Source: an uncultured Collinsella sp. (GTDB lineage Bacteria; Actinomycetota; Coriobacteriia; Coriobacteriales; Coriobacteriaceae). Taken from it: a stretch of 64,000 nt of DNA. A program made the translations under genes and the position numbers. The notes under the pieces are model-generated. The model worked only from the letters and a program-made list of their open reading frames with translations, did not search any database and was not told the DNA's origin. Positions within the stretch are counted from its first letter, which is position 1, and every line of letters begins with the position of its first letter. The DNA lies in contig CAUDVX010000002.1 in assembly GCA_958452935.1 (NCBI GenBank), forward strand, positions 62,001-126,000, written 5' to 3'. This document shows, one piece after another, positions 32,723-41,099 of this stretch.

Positions 32723-33636
32723 CGTTTCTGTTTGCCGGTCAGGGTGCCCAGCATCCCGCGATGGGCGTCGACCTCATCGAAGCATCACCGGCGGCTGCCG
32801 AGGTGTTCGCCATTGCCGATGAGGTACGCCCGGGGACCAGCGAGCAGTGCCGGAGCGCCTCGAAAGAGGAGCTCTCGCAGACCGAGAACACGCAGCCTTG
32901 CGTGTTCGTGCACGACTTGGCTGCCGCCGTCGCCCTGCGCGAGCGCGGCGTGGTGCCTGCCGCCTGTGCGGGATTCTCGCTGGGCGAGGTCGCCGCGCTC
33001 ACCTTTGCGGGGGCATTCGATACGCGAGCGGGCTTTGAGCTCGTGTGCGAGCGCGCGGCGCTTATGGCCACGGCGGCCGAGCGTCACCCCGGCGGCATGC
33101 GCGCCGTCATCAAGCTCGATGCAGCGCAAGTTGAGGGCCTGGCAAAACAGGCCGGCGAGGACTGCTGGCCGGTCAACTACAACAGTTCCCAGCAGACGGT
33201 TGTGGCCGGAGCGCCCGATGCGTTGCAGACCCTCGACGTCCTGGTAAAAGAGGCTGGCGGTCGTGCCATGAAGGTCGCGGTGTCGGGTGCATTCCATAGC
33301 CCCTATATGGCCGAGGCGACCTGTGGCCTTGCTGCATATATCGAGGACGGTCACGCGCCGTCCCCGTTGCTCATTCCTGTTATGGCAAATATGACGGCGG
33401 CACCTTATCCGGCCGACCCACAGGCGGCATCGGAGGTGCTGGCCAACCAGGTGAGTCATGCCGTGCGCTGGGTCGACACGCTGCATGCTCTGCAGGATCA
33501 AGGCATCGACACGTTTATTGAGGTCGGCCCCGGCAAAACGCTGTCCGGCTTGGTCAAGCGTACGTTGAGCGACGTTCGCGTGTATTCGTGCGAAACGGCC
33601 GAACAGGTCGCAGCTATTGCCGACGAGCTCGCATAG
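32710..33636 (+). CDS. fabD: Malonyl CoA-acyl carrier protein transacylase
   Basis: FabD loads malonyl groups from CoA onto ACP. The 308 residues show FLFAGQGAQ at the N-terminus, the nucleophile Ser90 in GFSLGE, and the catalytic His196 in GAFHSPYM. The serine motif is GFSLG rather than the usual GHSLG; streptococcal FabDs also replace that histidine, so activity should be retained. The start overlaps fabK by 13 bp, which indicates translational coupling. Confidence 0.93.
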   Translation: MGSVAFLFAGQGAQHPAMGVDLIEASPAAAEVFAIADEVRPGTSEQCRSASKEELSQTENTQPCVFVHDLAAAVALRERGVVPAACAGFSLGEVAALTFAGAFDTRAGFELVCERAALMATAAERHPGGMRAVIKLDAAQVEGLAKQAGEDCWPVNYNSSQQTVVAGAPDALQTLDVLVKEAGGRAMKVAVSGAFHSPYMAEATCGLAAYIEDGHAPSPLLIPVMANMTAAPYPADPQAASEVLANQVSHAVRWVDTLHALQDQGIDTFIEVGPGKTLSGLVKRTLSDVRVYSCETAEQVAAIADELA

Positions 33637-33666
33637 CCCACAGGGCAGTAACCCGAAAGGAACGAC

Positions 33667-34440
33667 ATGGGCAACTTGAACAACGTCGCGCTCGAGCGCG
33701 ACGGATCGCGTCGCGTGGCGCTTGTCACGGGCGGCTCGCGCGGCATCGGTCGCGCTTGTGCCGTGGGCCTGGCGGAGGACGGCTTTGATATCGCCGTCGT
33801 CTATGCCGGTAGCGCAGATGCGGCGCGCGAGACGTGCGAAGCCTGTGAGGCGGCTGGCGCCACGGCGCGCGCATATCAATGTGACGTGGCCGACCCCGCC
33901 GCCGTCAACACTTGCGTGGAGACGGTCCTCAACGACTTTGGCTCCATTTGGGCGCTCGTCAACAACGCCGGTATCACGCGCGACGGCCTGCTCATGCGTA
34001 TGAGTGACGATGCCTTCGACCGCGTGCTCGATGTCAATCTCAAGGGCACGTTCAATACGACGCGCGCGCTCACCAAGACCTTTATGCGCCAGCACGGCGG
34101 TTGCGTCATCAACATGAGCTCGGTTGTGGGCCTGATGGGCAATGCCGGGCAGGCCAACTATGCAGCCTCCAAGGCGGGCGTCATCGGTCTGACCAAGGCG
34201 GTAGCGCGCGAGCTTGCGTCCCGCGGTGTACGAGTGAACGCGGTCGCCCCCGGGTTTGTCGAGACCGATATGACGGCAAAGCTTTCGGAGAAGGTTCGCG
34301 CGGCAACCGAGGAGCAGATTCCCCTAAAGCGCATGGCGCGCCCCGAGGAAGTGGCCGGCGTGGTGCGCTTTTTGGCGAGTGATGCGGCTGCCTACATTAC
34401 GGGCGAGGTCGTGCGCGTCGACGGCGGAATGGCGATGTAG
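33667..34440 (+). CDS. fabG: 3-oxoacyl-[acyl-carrier-protein] reductase
   Basis: FabG reduces 3-oxoacyl-ACP with NADPH. The 257-residue short-chain dehydrogenase has VTGGSRGIGRA for the cofactor, NNAGITRDGLLMRM, the catalytic Ser in NMSSVVG, and Tyr165-x3-Lys169 (ANYAASKAG). It ends GEVVRVDGGMAM, a typical SDR C-terminus. AAAGGAAC precedes the ATG. A short non-family N-terminus of about 15 residues (NLNNVALERDGSR) comes before the Rossmann fold. Confidence 0.94.
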   Translation: MGNLNNVALERDGSRRVALVTGGSRGIGRACAVGLAEDGFDIAVVYAGSADAARETCEACEAAGATARAYQCDVADPAAVNTCVETVLNDFGSIWALVNNAGITRDGLLMRMSDDAFDRVLDVNLKGTFNTTRALTKTFMRQHGGCVINMSSVVGLMGNAGQANYAASKAGVIGLTKAVARELASRGVRVNAVAPGFVETDMTAKLSEKVRAATEEQIPLKRMARPEEVAGVVRFLASDAAAYITGEVVRVDGGMAM

Positions 34441-34479
34441 AAACTAGGGCCGAACAACGGCTTGGATGAGGAGACCATG

Positions 34480-35727
34480 ATGGAACAGAGAGTTGCAATC
34501 ACCGGTATCGGTGCCGTATCGCCGCTCGGTAACACGGCGCTTGCTACCTGGGCGGCCATGTGCGCCGGCACGTGCGGCATCGGCCCGATCACGCACTTCG
34601 ATACCGATGCGTTTGCCGTTAAGGTGGCGGCCGAGGTCAAGGGTTTTGACGGCAACGAGTACTTTGGCAAGCGTGACGCCAAGCACCTGGACCCCTGCGT
34701 TCAGTTTGCCCTGGCAGCGTCGGACGAGGCCATGCACGATGCGGGCTTTGATGTCGAGGGCGCCATCGATCGCGAGCGCCTGGGCGTCTACGTGGGTTCG
34801 GGCGTGGGCGGCATGCAGACACTCGTCGACAACGTCCACACGATTGCCGACCGTGGGCCCCGTCGCGCATCGCCCTATATGATCGCGATGATGATCCCCA
34901 ATATGGCTTCGGGCAATATCGCAATCCGCCATAAGGCAAAGGGCCCGACCTTGCCCGTGGTGACCGCCTGCGCGACCTCGGCCCATGCCGTGGGCGAGGC
35001 GTTCCGCGCCATCAAGCATGGCTATGCCGATGCGATTCTCGCCGGCGGTGCCGAGGCCGCAATCATCCCCGATGCCGTTGCGGGCTTTACATCCTGTCGT
35101 GCTCTCACCACTAATCCTGACCCGTCGACGGCTTGCCGCCCGTTCGATGCAGACCGCGACGGCTTTGTGATGGGCGAGGGCGCCTGCGTGCTGGTTCTCG
35201 AGAGCATGGAGCATGCGCAGGCGCGCGGTGCGCACATTTATGCCGAGGTCGTGGGTTACGGCAACACCGATGATGCCTATCACATCACGAGCCCCGATCC
35301 CGAGGCTGCCGGCATCGCCCGTGCGATATCGCTGGCGGTGGCCGAGGGCGACGTTAAGCCTTCCGAGGGCCTCTACATCAACGCTCACGGCACCTCGACC
35401 AAGCTCAACGATTCGTCCGAGACGGCGGGCATTAAGCGTGCGCTCGGCGAGGACGCGGCACGCGCCGCGCACGTCTCGTCGACCAAGTCGATGACCGGCC
35501 ACATGATCGGTGCTACGGGCGCCATCGAGGTCATGGCCTGTGCCATGGCGCTCGAGCAGGGCGTGGTGCCCCCGACCATTAACTACCACACGCCCGATCC
35601 CGTCTGCGATCTTGATTACACGCCTAATCGAGCGGTTCGCGCCGACCTTACCTGGGCGCTTTCGACCAATCTGGGCTTTGGCGGACACAATGCCGCCATC
35701 GCGCTGCGTAGATATGCAAGGAGCTAG
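34480..35727 (+). CDS. fabF: 3-oxoacyl-[acyl-carrier-protein] synthase II
   Basis: FabF condenses acyl-ACP with malonyl-ACP in chain elongation. The 415-residue ketosynthase has the triad Cys164 (TACATSAH), His303 (NAHGTSTKLND) and His341 (SMTGHMIGATGA). GAGGAG lies 6 bp before ATG 34480; the ATG one codon earlier is the alternative. It sits in the middle of the operon and appears to be the only elongation condensing enzyme besides FabH here. Confidence 0.94.
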   Translation: MEQRVAITGIGAVSPLGNTALATWAAMCAGTCGIGPITHFDTDAFAVKVAAEVKGFDGNEYFGKRDAKHLDPCVQFALAASDEAMHDAGFDVEGAIDRERLGVYVGSGVGGMQTLVDNVHTIADRGPRRASPYMIAMMIPNMASGNIAIRHKAKGPTLPVVTACATSAHAVGEAFRAIKHGYADAILAGGAEAAIIPDAVAGFTSCRALTTNPDPSTACRPFDADRDGFVMGEGACVLVLESMEHAQARGAHIYAEVVGYGNTDDAYHITSPDPEAAGIARAISLAVAEGDVKPSEGLYINAHGTSTKLNDSSETAGIKRALGEDAARAAHVSSTKSMTGHMIGATGAIEVMACAMALEQGVVPPTINYHTPDPVCDLDYTPNRAVRADLTWALSTNLGFGGHNAAIALRRYARS

Positions 35728-35730
35728 AGC

Positions 35731-36204
35731 ATGGATTCCAAAAGACTTGCCGAGATAGCCGATGTCATGGAGGACCGCGGCCTCACGCGCGTGCGCGTTG
35801 AGGAGCCCGATGGCACCGCGGTCGAGCTCGAGCGCGCGAGCGCCGCACAGCCGGTTGCCGTGCCCATGCCTATGCCGGGTGCCATGGCCGCTCCAGTTGC
35901 AGCTCCCACAGTCGCGCCTGCCGCGCCGGAGCCCGCCGCGCAGGTGCCTGCCGCCGCACCGGAGCCTAAGGGCACCGAGGTGACCGCTCCCATGGTCGGC
36001 GTTTTCTATGCTGCCCCGGCGCCGGGCGACGAACCGTTTGTGCACGTGGGCTCCAAGGTCAAGGCCGGCGAGACCCTCTGCATCATCGAGGCCATGAAGG
36101 TCCTCAACGAGGTGACGGCAGAGGCGGATGGCGAGGTGCTCGAGATCTGCGTGGCCGACGGCGACCTCGTGGAGTTTGGCAGCTGCCTCATGAGGATCGG
36201 ATAG
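35731..36204 (+). CDS. accB: Acetyl-CoA carboxylase biotin carboxyl carrier protein
   Basis: BCCP carries the carboxylated biotin between the biotin carboxylase and the carboxyltransferase. The 157-residue protein has a short N-terminal domain, a Pro/Ala-rich mobile linker (about residues 45-85), and a biotinyl domain with Lys123 in EAMKVLNE. It begins 3 bp after the fabF stop. BirA, encoded divergently upstream of this operon, is the expected modifying enzyme. Confidence 0.94.
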   Translation: MDSKRLAEIADVMEDRGLTRVRVEEPDGTAVELERASAAQPVAVPMPMPGAMAAPVAAPTVAPAAPEPAAQVPAAAPEPKGTEVTAPMVGVFYAAPAPGDEPFVHVGSKVKAGETLCIIEAMKVLNEVTAEADGEVLEICVADGDLVEFGSCLMRIG

Positions 36205-36213
36205 GTGATATCC

Positions 36214-36636
36214 ATGAACAAAGAAGAGCTCAAGAAGCTGTTGCCGCATCGTGAGCCGATGCTTTTGCTCGACGAAGCCGAGCTGGTGGGCGACGAGGCC
36301 CACGGCAAGATCACGATTACGGGCGACGAGTACTTTTTGCAGGGGCATTTTCCGGGAAACCCGGTCGTCCCCGGCGTGATCCAGTGCGAGATGCTCGCCC
36401 AGAACTGCTGCGTGCTGCTGATGGGCGATGAGGAGGCGCGCGGCGCGACGCCGTTCTACACGAGTCTGGACAAGGTGCGCTTTAAGCGTCCGGTGCGCCC
36501 GGGCGACACGGTGGATCTGGTGTGCTCCATCACGCGTGCGCGCGGGCCGTTCCGCTTTGCGACGGGTACTGCGAGCGTCAACGGTGAGGTTTGCTGCCGC
36601 GCCGATATGTCTTTTGCACTCATGCACGAAAGTTAA
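36214..36636 (+). CDS. fabZ: 3-hydroxyacyl-[acyl-carrier-protein] dehydratase
   Basis: FabZ removes water from 3-hydroxyacyl-ACP. The 140-residue hot-dog-fold protein has catalytic His45 in GHFPGNPVVPGV and Glu59 in QCEMLAQ, at the usual 14-residue spacing. I prefer ATG 36214 (NKEELKKLLPHREPMLL, matching the family start). A GTG at 36205 directly after the accB stop would add three residues. Confidence 0.93.
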   Translation: MNKEELKKLLPHREPMLLLDEAELVGDEAHGKITITGDEYFLQGHFPGNPVVPGVIQCEMLAQNCCVLLMGDEEARGATPFYTSLDKVRFKRPVRPGDTVDLVCSITRARGPFRFATGTASVNGEVCCRADMSFALMHES

Positions 36637-36646
36637 GGAAGGCTTC

Positions 36647-37990
36647 ATGTTCGACAAAGTGCTCATCGCCAACCGCGGCGAAGTCGCGGTCCGTGTTATC
36701 CGCGCGTGCCGCGATATGGGCATCAAGACCGTCGCCGTTTATTCCACGGCCGATGCGGACGCGCTGCACGTGCAGCTTGCCGACGAGGCGTATTGCATCG
36801 GCGGCCCGCGTCTTGCCGAGAGCTACCTCAACGACGATGCCGTGCTCACCTGTGCCGTGAAGTCGGGAGCTAAGGCGATCCATCCCGGCTATGGCTTCTT
36901 TTCCGAGAAGGCGAGCTTCGTGCGCGACTGCGACAAGTATGGCCTGACGTTTGTCGGTCCTTCTGCCGAGGTGATCGACAGCATGGGCGACAAGGACGCC
37001 GCACGCCGAACGGCTGCCGCGGCGGGCGTGCCCATCGTTCCGGGCTGCGATTTGCTCAAAAGCCCCGAGGAGGCGACGGCCGAGGCCGAGCGCATCGGCT
37101 GCCCCGTGCTTATTAAGGCGCGGGCGGGCGGTGGCGGCCGTGGTATTCGCAAGGTCGAGCGCGTGGAAGACGCGGCAAAGGCCTTTATTGAAGCACGTGC
37201 CGAGGGTGAGGCCGTTTTTGGCGACGGCGAGTGCTACATGGAGAAGTTCGTCGCGCCGGCGCACCACGTCGAAGTGCAGATTATGGCCGATAAGCAGGGC
37301 CATGTGTTTTCGCTCGGCGAGCGCGAGTGCTCGGTGCAGCGCCGCAACCAAAAGCTGATCGAGGAGAGCCCCGCACCGTGCCTCGACGGACACGACGATA
37401 TTCGCGCGCGCATGCACAAGGCCGCGCGCGACCTGGCCCGTGCCGTCGGCTACGAAGGGGCCGGTACCATCGAGTTCCTGTATTCGGACGACGGCAATTT
37501 CTACTTTATGGAAATGAACACGCGCTTGCAGGTGGAGCATCCAGTTACGGAGTTTGTGACCGATACCGACTTGGTCAAGTGGCAGCTGCGCGTGGCGGCC
37601 GGCCAGCCTCTGCCCTTTGAGCAGGAGGACATGCCGGTCCGCAACCACGCCATGGAGTGCCGCATCAATGCCGAGACGCCGGACTTCCTGCCGTCATGCG
37701 GAACGGTCACCGCGTTGCGTGTGCCGGGCGGTCCGCGCGTGCGCTGGGATTCGGCCATGTTCACCGGTGCGACAGTTCCGCCGTACTACGACTCCATGCT
37801 CGGCAAGCTCATCGTGTGTGCGCCCACGCGCGACGGCGCCATTCGCAAGATGCGCTCGGCCCTGGGCGAGCTCGTGATTGAGGGCGTGAGCGAAAACAGC
37901 GAGCTTCAGCTCGATGTGCTGGCAAACGACGAGTTCTTGTCGGGCATGTATCACACCGATCTGATGGGGCATCTCTATGCTGATGAATAG
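36647..37990 (+). CDS. accC: Acetyl-CoA carboxylase, biotin carboxylase subunit
   Basis: AccC carboxylates the biotin of BCCP using ATP and bicarbonate. The 447-residue ATP-grasp protein begins FDKVLIANRGEVAVRVIRA and shows the HPGYGFFSEKASF loop, the glycine-rich KARAGGGGRGIRKV lid, the EMNTRLQVEHPVTEFV active-site region and a C-terminal domain. The ATG at 36647 is preceded by AAGGAAGG. Its last 14 bp overlap the carboxyltransferase gene. Confidence 0.95.
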   Translation: MFDKVLIANRGEVAVRVIRACRDMGIKTVAVYSTADADALHVQLADEAYCIGGPRLAESYLNDDAVLTCAVKSGAKAIHPGYGFFSEKASFVRDCDKYGLTFVGPSAEVIDSMGDKDAARRTAAAAGVPIVPGCDLLKSPEEATAEAERIGCPVLIKARAGGGGRGIRKVERVEDAAKAFIEARAEGEAVFGDGECYMEKFVAPAHHVEVQIMADKQGHVFSLGERECSVQRRNQKLIEESPAPCLDGHDDIRARMHKAARDLARAVGYEGAGTIEFLYSDDGNFYFMEMNTRLQVEHPVTEFVTDTDLVKWQLRVAAGQPLPFEQEDMPVRNHAMECRINAETPDFLPSCGTVTALRVPGGPRVRWDSAMFTGATVPPYYDSMLGKLIVCAPTRDGAIRKMRSALGELVIEGVSENSELQLDVLANDEFLSGMYHTDLMGHLYADE

Positions 37991-39701
37991 AAAAGCGAAG
38001 ACGGTCAATGTCCTTGAGGGGCCGATAACCGAGTCGTGCGCCGAGTTTCCCGCGCGCCACGTGTTTATCAAGTGCCCGGAGTGCCGCCGTGTAATCGATG
38101 AGGCACGCCTACACGACAACCTCGAGGTCTGCCCTCGTTGCGGCAAACACTTTCGCGTGAGCGGTCGCGCGCGCATGCGCATGACGGTCGACGAGGGCAC
38201 GTTTGAGGAATGGGATGCCAATCTGGCGTCGGAGGACTTCCTCTCGTTTCCCGGCTATGCCGATAAGCTCAAGGGCGTGAGCGAGCGTTCGGGCGAGCGC
38301 GATGCCGTTGTGTGCGGCAGGGGCAAAATCTGCGGTTGCGATACCGCGCTCTTCTTTATGGACGCTAACTTTATGATGGGCTCGATGGGCTCCGTGGTGG
38401 GCGAGAAGATCTGTCGCGCATTTGAGCGTGCGACCGAGCTGGGATTGCCAGTTGTCGGCTTTACCGTTTCGGGCGGTGCGCGCATGCAAGAGGGCGTGAC
38501 CTCGCTTATGCAGATGGCCAAGATTTCTGCGGCGGTTAGGCGCCACAGCGAGGCGGGCGGCCTGTATATCACGGTGCTCACCGACCCCACGACCGGAGGC
38601 GTAACCGCGAGCTTTGCCATGGAGGGCGACATTATCCTGGCCGAGCCCGATGCCCTGACGGCATTTGCCGGCCCGCGCGTGATCGAGCAGAACATGCACA
38701 AGCGCCTGCCCAAGGGATTCCAGCGCTCCGAGTTTTTGCTGGAGCACGGCTTTTGCGATGCCGTTGTTCCACGCGGCGAGATTGCGCTCACGGTAGGCGA
38801 GCTGCTGGCGCTGCACGAAGGGCATGCGCCCGGCCTGGGGGCACCGCATGAGATCGTGCATACGGGTCGCCGCGGCAAAAAGCTGGGACACTTGTTTAGG
38901 CGCTCGGCGGCACCAAAAACCGCGCTCGAGATTGTCAAGCAGACCCGCTCGGCAGATCGCGCCACGGCGGGTGAGATGATCTCGCTGGGCCTGGATGGAT
39001 TTGTGGAACTGCACGGCGACCGTTACTTTGGCGACGACGCCGCTGTGGTGGCTGGCATTGGCTGGAAAGATGGACGCCCCGTAACGGTCATCGCCATTGA
39101 GCGCGGCACCACGACCAAAGAGCGTATGCGCCGCAACTTTGGCATGGCGCATCCCGAGGGCTACCGCAAAGCGCGTCGCCTTATGCGCCAGGCCGAAAAG
39201 TTTGGTCGACCGGTTCTGTGCCTGGTCGATACTTCGGGCGCGTTTTGCGGCATCGGTGCCGAGGAGCGCGGTCAGGGCGAGGCGATTGCCCAGAATCTCA
39301 TGGAGATGAGCGGCCTTAAGACACCGATTGTCTCGGTGGTGACGGGTGAAGGCGGCTCTGGTGGCGCGCTGGCGCTGTCCGTGGCCGACCGCATCCTGAT
39401 GCTCTCGAGCTCGGCCTATTCGGTCGTGAGCCCCGAGGCCTGTGCATCGATCCTGTGGAAGGATACCGAGCGCGCGAATGAGGCCGCCGAGGCGCTGAAA
39501 CTCACGGCCCCCGATCTGTTGGCGCTCGGCATCATCGACAGCATTGTTGACGATAGGGGCCTGTCTCATGAGGAGATCGCCGGTGCCGTCATGTCCTCGG
39601 CATTTGCTGCCTTCGATGCGCTTGGGCAGCTCGACGACGCGACCCTCACAAACCTCCGTTACGAAAAGTACCGCGCAATCGGTCGGTATCGCACGATGTG
39701 A
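37977..39701 (+). CDS. accDA: Acetyl-CoA carboxylase carboxyltransferase, fused beta-alpha (AccD-AccA)
   Basis: This single 574-residue chain combines both carboxyltransferase subunits, which are separate in E. coli. Residues about 25-290 are AccD with its zinc ribbon (CPECRRV...CPRCGKH) and the GSMGSVVGEK and GGARMQEG motifs. Residues about 305-574 are AccA (GEMISLGLDGFVELHGDRYFGDD, GMAHPEGYRKA, GEGGSGGALALSVADRI). The linker carries a basic GRRGKKLGHLFRR stretch. The frame is continuous with no sign of a frameshift. Start ATG 37977 overlaps accC; ATG 37983 is an alternative. It is the last gene of the FASII operon. Confidence 0.93.
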   Translation: MLMNRKAKTVNVLEGPITESCAEFPARHVFIKCPECRRVIDEARLHDNLEVCPRCGKHFRVSGRARMRMTVDEGTFEEWDANLASEDFLSFPGYADKLKGVSERSGERDAVVCGRGKICGCDTALFFMDANFMMGSMGSVVGEKICRAFERATELGLPVVGFTVSGGARMQEGVTSLMQMAKISAAVRRHSEAGGLYITVLTDPTTGGVTASFAMEGDIILAEPDALTAFAGPRVIEQNMHKRLPKGFQRSEFLLEHGFCDAVVPRGEIALTVGELLALHEGHAPGLGAPHEIVHTGRRGKKLGHLFRRSAAPKTALEIVKQTRSADRATAGEMISLGLDGFVELHGDRYFGDDAAVVAGIGWKDGRPVTVIAIERGTTTKERMRRNFGMAHPEGYRKARRLMRQAEKFGRPVLCLVDTSGAFCGIGAEERGQGEAIAQNLMEMSGLKTPIVSVVTGEGGSGGALALSVADRILMLSSSAYSVVSPEACASILWKDTERANEAAEALKLTAPDLLALGIIDSIVDDRGLSHEEIAGAVMSSAFAAFDALGQLDDATLTNLRYEKYRAIGRYRTM

Positions 39702-39725
39702 CAAAGGGACAGTCCGCATGTCACA
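39697..39725. repeat. REP-like hairpin (TGTGACA/TGTCACA arms, GGGACAG core)
   Basis: TGTGACA (39697-39703) and TGTCACA (39719-39725) flank AAGGGACAGTCC. The hairpin contains the accDA stop codon and overlaps the next gene's ATG. A further TGTCACA occurs at 39745-39751. Confidence 0.6.
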
Positions 39726-40956
39726 TTGGGAAAGGGTTCCTGTGTCACAAGTTTCTAACACCTCGTTTACAACGACGGTCTCATCAAACGCCATGGCCGT
39801 GGTGGACTATCTGTCCAAAAGCATGATGTCGGCGTTGCCGTTTATTGTCTGCGCGGCGTTGTTCCGCACCGTCGCCGTCATTATGGGCGAAGGCATGCTG
39901 GGCCTATGGTCTGCCGATTCCGAAATCTATCGCCTGTTCTACAGTTGGCTCTATAACGCCGGTTACTACTTTTTGCCCATTTATCTTGGTTGGGCGGCCG
40001 CCCGCCAGCTCGGTTGCTCGGAGCAGCTGGGCATGATGCTGGGCGGCGTATTGATTGCGCCCGATCTGCTTAAGCTCGTCGATGCCGCATCGACGACGGG
40101 GACATCGATGACTTCCGTGTATGGTCTGCTTCCCGCGCCGGTCAACGATTACACGACGACTGTTATTCCGGTTCTCATCTCGGTGCCCGTGCTATGGCGA
40201 GTGGAGTGTTTCTTTCAGCGCGTTTTCCCTAAGGCCGTGGCGTTTTCGTTCGTTCCGTTTGCGACCATGCTTGTCATGGTTCCGGTTTCGCTGTGTGTTA
40301 CGGCACCGGCGGGCAGCTATCTGGGCATGCTGTTGGGCCAGCTTATGTTTATGCTTGGCAATTCCGGTGGCATCGTGTCGTTGCTCACGCTCATGGGGCT
40401 TGCCGCGGGCTGGGAGTTTCTTAAGATCGCGGGCGTCAGCAACGTCGTCCTATCGCTCGCCTACGCGCAGTTTATGAGCGTGGGAACGGATTCGTGCATC
40501 CTGATCGCCGCAACGATGGCAACGTTTGCCGTTTGGGGCATGCCTTTTGGCGCGTCGCTTCGCGTTGCGGATAAGGACGAGAAGGCGCTCATGCTGGGCT
40601 ATTCGATCTCGGGCGTGCTTGGCGGCGTAAGCGAGCCGGCGCTGTACGGTTGCGGCTTTAAATATGGCAGGTGCCTGACGTGCATGGCCATTGGCGGCGC
40701 CGTCGGAGGCCTTGTTGCGGCCGTGGGCCACGTTACGGCCTATACCATCGGCATGACGAATGTCCTCATGGTCATTGGCTTTGCCACGGGTGGCATTTCG
40801 AACCTTCTGTGGTGCTGCGTTGCCGGTGGCACGGCATTTGCGGTGTCTGCGGCGCTGAGCTACTGCTTTGGCGTGGTGCCGGCGAAGGGGCGGGCGACGG
40901 GGGACGGAGCCGATTCGCCCGAAACAGTGGCGAGCGCTGCTGAAGTAAGCGCATAA
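39718..40956 (+). CDS. PTS transporter subunit IIC (glucose/beta-glucoside superfamily, no IIB or IIA)
   Basis: This 412-residue membrane protein is related to PTS EIIC of the glucose superfamily, with about ten hydrophobic segments and the late GGVSEPALYGCGFKYG motif typical of these permeases. No IIB cysteine motif or IIA domain is attached or encoded nearby, so it either borrows them or acts as a carrier or sensor without phosphorylation. ATG 39718 follows AAAGGGA, while GTG 39742 with AAAGGG upstream is an equally good start. The gene begins inside a REP-like hairpin after the FASII operon. The substrate is unknown. Confidence 0.8.
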   Translation: MSHWERVPVSQVSNTSFTTTVSSNAMAVVDYLSKSMMSALPFIVCAALFRTVAVIMGEGMLGLWSADSEIYRLFYSWLYNAGYYFLPIYLGWAAARQLGCSEQLGMMLGGVLIAPDLLKLVDAASTTGTSMTSVYGLLPAPVNDYTTTVIPVLISVPVLWRVECFFQRVFPKAVAFSFVPFATMLVMVPVSLCVTAPAGSYLGMLLGQLMFMLGNSGGIVSLLTLMGLAAGWEFLKIAGVSNVVLSLAYAQFMSVGTDSCILIAATMATFAVWGMPFGASLRVADKDEKALMLGYSISGVLGGVSEPALYGCGFKYGRCLTCMAIGGAVGGLVAAVGHVTAYTIGMTNVLMVIGFATGGISNLLWCCVAGGTAFAVSAALSYCFGVVPAKGRATGDGADSPETVASAAEVSA

Positions 40957-40965
40957 ACCTGTGCG

Positions 40966-40990
40966 ACAAAAGGACGATCCCTTTGTCGTG
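40966..40990. repeat. REP-like hairpin (CGACAAA arms)
   Basis: CGACAAAAGGA and CCCTTTGTCG flank a CGAT loop. It resembles the GGGACAG-core family but with a changed core (AGGACGATCC). Confidence 0.5.
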
Positions 40991-40994
40991 TTCC

Positions 40995-41028
40995 AAGGCC
41001 GCGGCCCGTGTGGGCGCGGCCTTTTTGT
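40995..41028 (+). terminator. Intrinsic terminator after the PTS IIC gene
   Basis: Perfect 9-bp arms AAGGCCGCG / CGCGGCCTT (40995-41003, 41015-41023) are followed by TTTTTG. Confidence 0.9.
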
Positions 41029-41099
41029 ATCTGGGGGACAAAGTGGCTACACTACAATCCGTTTGAGCAATAGATATATAAGTAGTACCGTGGGGGCGG

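Noticed and set aside
37977..39701. Frameshift or missing stop/start creating an artificial accD-accA fusion
   Set aside because: The frame is open and uniform throughout, the linker has normal codon use, and there is no internal ribosome binding site with start codon at the AccA boundary.
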